Source of the DNA: Nageia nagi
Taxonomy: Eukaryota > Pinophyta
Length of the DNA: 64,000 bases
Reading direction: 5' to 3'
Assembly (NCBI GenBank): GCA_050084985.1
Contig: JBITNC010000002.1
Location: forward strand, 17,112,001-17,176,000
Shown: piece after piece, positions 55,332 through 64,000 of the stretch
Position numbering within the stretch: the stretch's first letter is position 1
Layout of the letters: the number at the start of each line of letters is the position of its first letter
Program-made: the position numbers and the translations under genes
Notes under the pieces: model-generated
Told to the model about the DNA's origin: nothing
Database searches by the model: none
The model's input: only the letters and a program-made list of their open reading frames with translations

Positions 55332-56037
55332 TAGTAGCCAATAAATTTCACAATGTTTGCTTTTAATTATTTATGTAAATGTTGCATATAATAAGATACT
55401 TGTTTGATGTTAGATATGATCACCTCAAGAAAAGAGTGTCCTAAACTAGAAGGGTTATGCATAATGTTGTAGTCCTGATAGGGGATTGAGTAGTAATTCT
55501 CATATGTATTATGATTCGATAAACAATCATAGTTCAAATTTCCTTAATTTGAATATCCCCGATGTAAATGGTATCATGGTTTTAGGTTTCGCTTACTACT
55601 CTCTACAAAGTTCCTCTATATGGGATTATGCCAACTAGACTTAAATAGTTATTTCTAGCTTATTCCCACCCACCTTAGATCCATAATATCGACTTTCATT
55701 ATGTGAGTATTATACTTGAAATATACTATGTTATTCTCATCTTACGTGATAGTTTTTTCATACTTCTTCCATCTCTCTTTTTTTTTAACATAGAAAGTCT
55801 CTTCCTTGATTTATTTTCTTTTTGAATCTTATCCATCAGTTTTTATGGACATCCTTTGTAATCAATCTTTGTCATGAAAATGACCATTTTTCCCTTTTGT
55901 TAACTTCCATCAAATTACATCTAAGAGTATTTTAATTCCCTTTTTTTCTTAACATACTTCCAAATGTTATTTCCATATCTCAACATTCCATTTGATCATT
56001 AAACTCTTTATCTTGTAGATGTCCCAATAACAGAACT
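55332..56037. other. No gene seen
   Basis: No domain recognised. A TTTTTTTT run lies near 55780 and pyrimidine-rich stretches follow. It may include more of the CACTA-like fragment. Confidence 0.35.
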
Positions 56038-56475
56038 GTTGACTGATAAAATTGATCGGTTGAATCCTTATCTACAATCGAGAGTCAATGAACAAATAGA
56101 AAGGAAAGAAAGAAAATAAAAGAGACAATTGTTGAGTAACAAAGGAGGTGTTATCTTTATTAATATAATAATATTCAATACAATCGATTACAATAATGAT
56201 TCAACTACTATTCTACCTCTTTTATACTTCTCACCTCTCATGCTCTTACTATTCGGCATGCCTATGACATACTGACCTGAACTTATATAATATGTTGATG
56301 TGCAATAGTGATAATTCGATAGATGTGTGATGCTTGATTGATTCTTGAATAATGCTTCTCCTTAACTCTTCAATTCATTTTTTATATCTTCTTCGCATAT
56401 AACTTTCTTTAGTTGATCGATCACTAATATCATATTCGATCGATTTCTATGCTAACATCCTCCCCAACTTTAAAC
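56038..56475 (-). repeat. Orphan LTR (minus orientation) with adjacent polypurine tract
   Basis: On the minus strand GATGAGCCTTGGTTTAAAGT and TTGGGGAGGA (56457-56490) precede TGTTAGCATAG, a typical polypurine tract plus LTR start. The LTR would run to about 56038 (plus-strand TGTTGACTG), about 419 bp, with TG...CA tips. Several CGATCGAT-like words lie inside. The partner LTR and coding interior were not found to the right. Confidence 0.5.
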
Positions 56476-56613
56476 CAAGGCTCATCCTCGAGACTTCCTT
56501 TATCTACATTATGTGACATAATTTCCTTTTCATCAGTATTGCTTTAGCTCTATAATTATTAGAAAAATATAATTTAATCAGTACATTTGAATGGAATATA
56601 TATCCTGGAGGGC

Positions 56614-56925
56614 ATCATGGTTGAATATAGATTTATGCTTATAAATCTCCTCAGTTCAATTTCAATTGTCTCTTGGATTATATGTGAAGCTTGATGATGT
56701 TATATCTAATTAAAATGTGTATCAAGTCTCTCTCTATGTTTGCAATTACTATTGAATTTGAAGGATGTATTCATGGTTGAATATAGATTTATGCTCATAG
56801 ATCTCCTCGGTTCAATTTCAATTGTCTCTTGGATGTGCAACTTGATGATGTTATATCTAATTAAAATGCATATAAAGGCTCTCTCTATGTTCGCAATTAA
56901 TATTGAATTTGAAGGATGTTTTCAT
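56614..56925 (+). repeat. 156-bp tandem duplication
   Basis: TTGAATATAGATTTATGCT occurs at 56621 and 56777. The whole 156-bp unit repeats with few changes (for example AGATCTCCTCGG for AAATCTCCTCAG). It lies just inside the orphan LTR and could be part of that element's 3' interior. Confidence 0.85.
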
Positions 56926-56960
56926 AGTTACCTTAAATATTTTACAAATGTATCCAAAAG

Positions 56961-57130
56961 TAATTAGCTTAGATATCTTAGATATATATTTAAAAATATT
57001 GAGAGATATAATTTCGAAGCTCCTATCTTGCTATTTTGGAAATCGCTAATCTAAGAAATGAGATAGGTAATTCGAGATTGATACCTCTCGATATTTTTAG
57101 ATATATATCTAAGATATTTGAGCTAGCTTA
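56961..57130. repeat. Foldback or MITE-like inverted repeat, ~170 bp
   Basis: The left arm TTAGCTTAGATATCTTAGAT then ATATATTTAAAAATATTGAGAG (56963-57004) is mirrored by the complement of the right arm (57085-57130), with arms of about 45 bp and a central ~75 bp spacer. No transposase or clear duplication; TA occurs at both edges. Confidence 0.65.
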
Positions 57131-57700
57131 CAACGAACCCCTACCAAATATAAGATGAATCCATTATAACCTTTAGGATCAAAATAAGATGAAATTTTAT
57201 GTGTAGGGGAGTTGACGAGAGGAGTAGATGAAAACTCTCAAGTGGATAATGGATAATGAGAGGCCCCAAGTTCAATGGATATGTAACATATGCAAATGGA
57301 CATGTAACAAATGGTGGGTGTCGATCCCCTACACAAACTTGATAAAAAATATATAAAAAAAAAAGATGAAATTTTAAAATTTTACCATGTAACATAAATT
57401 ATAGATATAAAATCATTAACACTTATCAAAAATTTAGAAGATAAAATTTAGAAAAAAAATTATATCAAATTGAAAAAGATTATCTTTAAGATCCAAAGCC
57501 CAAAATAAATAGAGCAAACACATCATATTGGAGAGAGGTAACATCAGTTCAATTGGACTGTTTTTCTTATTAAATATTTATTATCAAATAATCACCTCTG
57601 TTAACATCTAAAAACATATGTGAAAATATTTTAAACAATACAATGTCAAATTAACATTAATAAGCATACATATGAATTGGTGGTCAAAATAATAAAATAA
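57131..57700. other. No gene seen
   Basis: AT-rich. GGGGATCGACACCC on the minus strand (about 57321-57334), next to an A-run at 57354-57364 on the plus strand, vaguely resembles a SINE box B but has no matching box A. Confidence 0.35.
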
Positions 57701-57710
57701 GTTTTAGAAG

Positions 57711-58080
57711 CATTCTCATATAATTGCAGGACTCCTGACGTAAACAAATTTGATACTCTTGACAGATTGCCAGGTCAAGGACAATGTGAAGATGCACTTG
57801 AGGATTCCGTGCAATTTTTGAAGCTTGAATCTTAACTAGACACGATTCTCCAGTTGGATTCTGAGGATCTTCGCCTCCGACTCCCGAGTTCCAAGCTACA
57901 GAACCTGTCAACTAATATAATGTGAACACTGGCGATCTTGTTTACCAATGCACGCCAAACTAGGTCATCTGATGCCATAATTCCAGATCAGGACAAGCTG
58001 TGTGAACCCATCTGCCAAAACTTCAAGATAAGTGGTTCACTGAAGGAATCTTGGACAGAATTGTTGTAAATATAGTTGAC
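57711..58080 (+). pseudogene. Decayed exon-like coding segment of an unrecognised gene
   Basis: A stretch of more balanced composition follows an acceptor-like TATAATTGCAG (57720-57730). One frame reads LDRLPGQGQCEDALEDSVQF, LDTILQLDSEDLRLRLPSSK, LQNLS, DQDKLCEPICQNF and GSLKESWTELL over about 340 bases, interrupted by TAA near 57837 and TGA near 57923. Leu- and acid-rich character suggests a helical region. I do not recognise the family. It could be a host pseudogene exon; the minus-strand frame 57684-57911 is less protein-like. Confidence 0.4.
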
Positions 58081-58097
58081 TTCAAACATGCAATGAT

Positions 58098-58619
58098 GTG
58101 ACAAGAGAGGAAAAACAAAGGAACAAATCAAACAATCTATACCTTCCCATATTATCCTACTACCTAAAGATTCAGGTCTGGTGGCTGGCAGTGCCTAATG
58201 GAACTAAGCCATTGATCCAAAGCAAGAGAGCTGTATTTCTTTGCTGTGCTTATTGCTCACATTTGCCTCTCCAATTTTCACTTCAGGTATGCTTACTAGT
58301 TACTACCCAAAAACAAAATATGATTATAGTGGGTGGCTTTTCAGGCTTTGGAATTCTATGTGTGTGTATGATATTTATGTTGGGAGACTGGTTGGGGATT
58401 TGGAATTGTGTGGAACTAGATACTAATAACATTATAATGGTGTTACTAAAATTTCATTGTTGGTATCTGCATTGTGAATACTTAGTAGTGTGGCTCAGAC
58501 TCCTTAAGAGATATAGGGTGCCTCAGACCCTCAAAACAACCATTCATTTTTTGCTTCTATGTTCAATCAAGTATATTGAGAAAAAAGATTTTGTGAGATT
58601 GGAAGCTTCTCTTGAGTAG
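58098..58619 (+). CDS. Uncharacterised 173-codon open frame, doubtful
   Basis: The longest ATG-initiated frame in this part, rich in Leu, Val, Ile, Cys and Trp, with possible hydrophobic segments around residues 45-70 and 75-100. It resembles no family I know. A donor-like CAG|GTATGC at 58285-58286 lies within it, so the first ~190 bases could be exon and the rest intron. Lack of similarity and the odd composition make a chance frame about as likely as a gene. Confidence 0.15.
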   Translation: MTREEKQRNKSNNLYLPILSYYLKIQVWWLAVPNGTKPLIQSKRAVFLCCAYCSHLPLQFSLQVCLLVTTQKQNMIIVGGFSGFGILCVCMIFMLGDWLGIWNCVELDTNNIIMVLLKFHCWYLHCEYLVVWLRLLKRYRVPQTLKTTIHFLLLCSIKYIEKKDFVRLEASLE

Positions 58620-59857
58620 TGATTTTAGGACAATCTGTATAGTTATACTTATTCTTGGTATTTGTGTCAATTGAATGCAGCGTGCAAGTAGTTGGGAAAT
58701 GTTTGCCTTAAGCTTATTTTTATTTCTAACATAGTCTGTAGTCTCTACATAATGGTGGTTTTTGTGAAGTCTAGAGGATTGTCATATACGAGTCCTGTTT
58801 TTTTACAAAAATTGCTTAAACTTGGCACAGTCATGTCCGTTTGATCATGCATGTCAATGGGTCCATTACTCCTCAGAGTTGTGGTAAGGCAGAGCACTTG
58901 TTGCCTTAAGGACCCAAGATCCCAGTGATAATATGGAGCTAAAGGTAATGTGTAAAAGAAGTATTATCACCAATCCCAAACGAAAAGTATGCATGTCGGT
59001 TCAGCTTGCAGTTTAGAGCTTGGCTGAGTCATAATTTAATAGGACTTAGATCCTCTGGCAAGGCCTTTGGTCCTTTAGTACCTGGTTTTGGCCAATTTTA
59101 GGGAAGGCCTTTACTTGAGAGATTTTTTATGCATTCAACAAATAAGGTACATAAATAACGGATGATTAAAAAAAACAGAGAAAGAGGTGAAATTCCATAT
59201 AACTTGAGTCTTTAACACATTTAAGAATGCAAAATGGATATGGATAAAATTTCAGAGATAACCTATGTCTGCATGTGTTAAAGATTGATGTTGATCAAGG
59301 CATGACGATAAAGTTGTTCTACGAATTTGAAGAAGCTCAAGAGTTTTCATGAGCATTGGACAGTCATTGATTATGAAATGAAGTTTGTAGCCCCATTCTC
59401 ATTATTATTACCTGTAACATAGTAATATATGAGGTTTGGGGATGTAAACTACAAAATCTGTAGAATAAGAAATGAAATTTCTTAACAATTTTTTTATTGT
59501 AGACTGTTTTTGCTATTCAAATTTTAAAATCTACCGAACACTTCAAAGCTCTTAATTTATGATTTTTTTTAATGTGAAAATTGCTGTTTTGGATACCCAT
59601 TTTCCGGAAGAATCAAACCCCACTTTTATTATCTTATTCTGACAACTTTTCCGAAACGTTACAGTGTTGACCTGTCACCATTATTATCTTATCACTATTA
59701 TTGTCTTATCACTGACCTTTTTGAACCTTCTGAAACGTGTATTCCTCATCCTTCTTGTTTGGAAATGTATGATGTCAATTTGAAAATGATGGTGTCTAAA
59801 TAAGCGACACCATTATCTAAATTAATCGCATTCAACCTTATCGGTAAGGTTATGGTG

Positions 59858-59858
<1 letters not shown>
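58620..59858. other. No gene seen
   Basis: Mixed-composition DNA without recognised domains or terminal repeats. It could be intronic sequence next to the exon-like segment at 57711. Confidence 0.35.

Positions 59859-59899
<41 letters not shown>
59859..59899. repeat. (TA)n microsatellite
   Basis: About twenty uninterrupted TA units following TATGGTGT. Confidence 0.97.
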
Positions 59900-59902
<3 letters not shown>

Positions 59903-60049
59903 GATTTAATTGGTCAAAATATAAATATTAAAAAGATAACTCAATTATTTGTGAATTTGAAATTTTGAAAGGTGATGTAGTTTAAGAGTGATATTGATGC
60001 AAAATAACAAGAAAGCTTAAGGAGTAAACAAACTTGGAATAGGGCAAAG

Positions 60050-61020
60050 CTTATATTTCAGAGAGTGGAGGTCGTCCTTTTTTGTAAATCCTCCCCCAAT
60101 GATCTCAATTAAGGATAACGAGCTTGCATTTGATGGTAATAATTTTTTCCAAAATGTGATTATATGCAAACTATGGGGAACCCTACCAGAGAAGAACTCG
60201 AGGAATTTTTCTAGGAACATTGGAGCGAATTAATTGCAATAATATTGATTCCAAAGAACTTCTTGGTGGAATTTCCATATGGGAAGGAGAGAGATAGGAT
60301 TTTCAAAAACAAACACCATTGGTTCTTCGGATAATAAGGTATTTTCATAGGCCCTTGGAAATCCGCTCAAAGAGGAGATTGAAGTTATCCATTTTGGATA
60401 AAATATGTATGGCCTCCCATAGGAGCTATAGGGTGAAAAAGCTTTTAAGAAATTTGGAAATACAATTGGGAAATACTTATATATGGATGATCAAATAAGT
60501 GTGAATTTATCAAATGTTGCAAACTCGAGCAAGGCTTGTTGGTAGTATGGATGAAGACATCCTCCCCTTGGAGGCAATCTATTAAGTTATGTTCAAGATG
60601 GGGAGAGTGGATACATAACATAAAATATTAATTTCTTTGATGCGTTGTTTAATTTGGTTATCAACAATGTGACCATCTAAAGCGTAATTGTTCCAACAAC
60701 TCTCCTCATTTTGCCAAGAAGATTATAAATTCGATGGAGGATAATTTTAAATAATAAGTTATTGTAAAATGGTAAAAGACTCTATCTCCTGAAGCGATCC
60801 TTCGGGCACAAAATTATTCAGATCCAAATTTAGCCCAAGAGACCCCATTGAAAAGACATAAGATTAAATGGAACAATTTGTAGAGGAGTGTAGCTTGGGA
60901 TTTGGCAAACATATTTTAGTTGCAAAGGCTACCAATTGCTTGAAGGACCTGGCTAACAAGGGAAATGCATCAAAGAAGGTATCTACACTTGTCTCCCCAA
61001 CATCTACACCATCGATAGCC
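60050..61020 (+). pseudogene. LINE ORF1 remnant with DUF4283-like region and broken CCHC knuckle
   Basis: Frames show ELAFDGNNFFQNVIICKLWG (60120-60179), then LIPKNFF- and VEFPYGKERDRIFKNKH-like pieces in shifted frames (60225-60320). TIGKYLYMDDQISVNLSNVA lies at 60460-60520. This matches the DUF4283-containing ORF1 of plant L1 elements. A knuckle-like G-Y-Q-Q-C-D-H-L-K-R-N-C at 60658-60693 has lost one Cys to a TAA. ORF2 does not follow. A second, longer ORF1 relic than the one at 17196. Confidence 0.6.
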
Positions 61021-63344
61021 CCTTTAGAAGACAAAAAATAGGTAAAATTTTTGGGAGTAAATCAACCACTAAAATTGCAAATCTATAGAAGGTTAAAACA
61101 AGCAACACTAGAAATAGATTGGAGGAAAAATATGAAGCATTAGAGGAGGATTTATATACTATCTTCAAAGCCTCCAATGTAAAAATTCATTTTCAGAACT
61201 ATTTGCATCAAAGAATAAATCTTAGATCTATTAAGAATTTCTACATGATCCAAAAGACACTCAAAAGCAAAACTAAAAAATTGATTAGTACTGGCTATGA
61301 ACATCTTAGTAGTTAAGGTTACTAGAGATGGAAGAATGTATGCTTTGATTAGATACAAACTACTATTGAATATCTTCTAAACATAGAATACTATTGGTTT
61401 CTAGACACACTTACTCGTCTATAGATGGTTAACAATTATGAATTAGATAAGGGAAATGGTGCTTAAGACTAATTCAAGGTTTTTGAAACCCTGGCCAATC
61501 AAGATATTATCTCCAAGATGTTTTAAGGAGATGCTCCTCTAAGAAGGGGAAGAAATTTCTTCAAGAACACTCTCTCTAAAACCTATGGGTGTTCTTTTTT
61601 TTTTTGTTTGAAGTTCTCTTAATAGTTTTATTTTCTTTTTGAAAGCTTAATTAAACACCTAATGTCACATCATAATCCTTGTTAGATCCATTCTCTAGTT
61701 GTTCTACTTTGAGAGCTCATTGAAAATCTATACACCACTAATATAAAAGGTTCATGGACCCTTTCAAGATACCAAATTTACCTAAAAAAAAACTTTCAAT
61801 TTATATATAAAGAATTATAAATAGGCGTGAAGTAAAAAACCCTCTATTTATTATACAAGCATTAATGAAGAAAGTTAATACCCTTGAAGTATCACATTGT
61901 TAGTTGGAGAAACATGCTTTTTAAAGAGTAAATTTAAATTTTAAACTCTTCCCATATCAAAAAATGAATAATTAAAATAGTAAAGGAAAACCACCTAACA
62001 AATATAATAGTTAATAAGAAGACATGAATTTTTAATGATTAGTTAGTTATTAGAGCTAACAAAAATTGATGTGTTATCCTTTGAAGGTGATGATATTTAT
62101 AGCTCACATGAGTAATTATGTTTGATTAGTGTGGTGCAATAAGGTTCTAATTGTTACTAAGTGGTCCAAATAGGAAGGCATAAGCACATTTGATTGTTAT
62201 ATATGATGCATGATGGTGTTGTGCATGTTTTTTTTTTAATCTTGATGCATTTTCATGTGTCATGCGTTTGTACTTTGGTTGATTTTTATGGTGATGAAAA
62301 ATGCCACTCCTAGTACTTAAGATAGAATAGAAAAATATTTTGATTAATTGGTAAGAATGAATATTATTAAGATTAATGTAACATCTAATGTCTTAATTTA
62401 TGAAGTATTCACAAAGAATTTCTCATTTTTAAGGAACCCATTTCAAATTTTACTTTTGGTTTTCTAATTTTGATAAGGTAGAGGACCTAAATACAACCTT
62501 CACATTTGATAAAAAAAAAATGAATACTTTAATTATAATTTCACTATTTTATTAAAAATAATCATGTTTGATTACACTCACATAAATAAGAGATTAGAAA
62601 GAAAAAAAAAGATAACAAGAATATGGCATCAATATCTTTTTCTTGTAAGATAATTAACCATTGTTAGCCTAAGATTTGCTTTTGAGACTGTCAAAATTTA
62701 ATTTATCAAATCTACTTCAACAAAGATCTAGTTACCATTTTTTGTTTATTTATTTTGATCCTAATACTAGAAATTGGATTAATTTGAAATCCTAACTCTA
62801 TATATCCATTATAACCATTTTTGAGTTTATAATTGAATAAAAGACACATGTTTATTTGAAATCATCGATTACCAAACATTTTCTTCTCTTTAAAACATCT
62901 AAATTCATACTTTATAACTAAATCATTATCAAAATCTACTATTATCAAAATCACATATCATACTTTATCTTTTCTTAAACCAATCAAAATATATAAAACT
63001 TTGCCCTTACTCTTTCATAATAAATTGTTTTCAATTAACTTTCACAAAAGAATATTTATAACACAATAAATACTAATTAATCTAAATTTATTATTTATAT
63101 ATATATATATATTTTTATTTCAATTAACAACTTTATGTTTAACTTCATCCTTAAATGTCTCTAAAATCTAAACACTACTTTATATCATTAATTTTTTTCC
63201 AGAAAAGTAACATGCATTTCTAGTATGATCACTATTATATAAAAAGCAGTAGTTATAATATATAATAGTAGAGTCTAGAAAAAAAAGCAACTACAATATA
63301 AAAGTAGTTAAAAATAGACTATTTAACATTACAAAATTAATTAC
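61021..63344. other. No gene seen; AT-rich sequence
   Basis: Contains a short Lys-rich frame (61119-61316) directly after the ORF1 relic, possibly its tail, a T run near 61589-61604, and a short TA tract near 63097-63111. No other structure visible. Confidence 0.4.
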
Positions 63345-63740
63345 TATGGTGAATGCTAGTTGCTAGTCACTCTAATCATTCTGGTCAAATAATGGAATCT
63401 TGGATATGAAGACCACAGTGAATGTCAATGCATCCCAGTTCCGAACAAATTCTGCTGACATGCTACATCTGAAACCAAACAAGCCCATGAAGCATTAGAC
63501 TACTGGAAGTTGTTCTGGGCAGGCCACAATTAGTCTGTAGCACATCATATATTTAATAGCAGTGCATGGAAATCATATGGGATATATACAAGGCTTGAAA
63601 AGCATAACTCAAGTCAAAGGCCTAAATCAGCCCATGCCTCTGTTCACACTTCAACTGGTTGGACTATAGATAGCGATCCACCCAGTTTTGTTTTCTGAAC
63701 TGTGCCCAATACCATCTTTGAATCTCAGCTTAAGGTCTGG

Positions 63741-63945
63741 TTACTGTCTATAATCCGCCACACAATCTGTATTGGTTGTCGGCTTCATACTATTTGGAGT
63801 TCGTTCATGCAAAAGGTAAGAAATAACGTAATTGATTTGATGTTGAAGATACTTCTTTGCTGTATAGTCTTGCGAGTGTGCTTGAGGTTTTCCAGTCTTA
63901 TTTTCTCTCAAACGCTCATACATTTCAAGATATTTTTGGGACTAT
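63741..63945 (-). CDS. Possible single exon of an unrecognised host gene
   Basis: The minus-strand frame SQKYLEMYERLRENKTGKPQ continues AHSQDYTAKKYLQHQ, then weaker sequence to a stop at 63741. An acceptor-like AG (GAAAATAG) stands just before it at about 63946. Composition is balanced and charged-helical, unlike the surrounding transposons. I cannot name a family. If real, the exon may end before the stop, since the last ~30 residues look less protein-like. The stretch 63345-63740 has no recognised feature. Confidence 0.25.
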
Positions 63946-64000
63946 TTTCTCCAAGGTGGTCTTATTGTAATAAAAATTTAGAATTTCTCGCTGATACATT

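Noticed and set aside
57684-57911. 75-codon minus-strand frame
   Set aside because: The plus strand of the same interval has a more protein-like frame; the minus frame has no recognised motif.
1-64000. A novel multi-gene defence or metabolic system
   Set aside because: No cluster of intact, co-oriented, non-transposon genes exists in the window; nearly every recognisable coding segment is a retroelement or PPR relic.

Overview
The window looks like nuclear DNA of a seed plant with a very large, repeat-choked genome. A gymnosperm (conifer-type) is my best guess. It is AT-rich and dominated by decayed retrotransposons from several lineages nested in one another. It has almost no intact reading frame, and it holds degraded pentatricopeptide-repeat (PPR) pieces of the land-plant style. 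No bacterial-type operons, rRNA, CRISPR or intact tRNA genes are visible. The organism is inferred, not proven.

Layout. (1) 1-6700: a decayed endonuclease/RT non-LTR element (LINE-X, + strand), split by an internally deleted Ty1/copia element (1418-4701). (2) 8330-9005: a repeat carrying a minus-strand PPR fragment, followed by a 5'-truncated L1-type LINE with a poly(A) tail (9010-12814). (3) 12815-16260: two head-to-tail decayed copies of another non-LTR RT. (4) 17196-19900: a LINE ORF1 remnant, a possible minus-strand gene 5' end with telo-box-like motifs, and two tRNA-like SINE heads. (5) 20360-35365: a copia element (CopA) whose long leader appears split by an L1-type LINE (21065-28083), which is itself split by a 2.3-kb gag-only LTR element (25375-27649). 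(6) 37240-51006: a Ty3/gypsy chromovirus on the minus strand with 5-bp duplications GAGGC, interrupted in its integrase by a young copia (CopB, 38347-46131; duplications AGGGG; 430-bp LTRs differing at 6 positions by eye). (7) 51174-51620: a solo copia LTR. (8) 52255-54440: a PPR pseudogene with about six tandem copies of a ~228-bp unit. (9) 54560-57130: a CACTA-like fragment, an orphan LTR, a 156-bp tandem duplication and a foldback element. (10) 57700-64000: a decayed exon-like segment, a TA microsatellite, a LINE ORF1 remnant, featureless AT-rich DNA, and a possible single exon at the right end.

The elements form a layered chronology rather than a pathway. The most distinctive items are CopB (recent, lacking gag capsid and knuckle, and carrying a host PPR fragment in its leader), the gag-only element, and the tandem PPR array. 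I see no new multi-gene system. All protein-family calls come from motif recognition by eye, without database searches.
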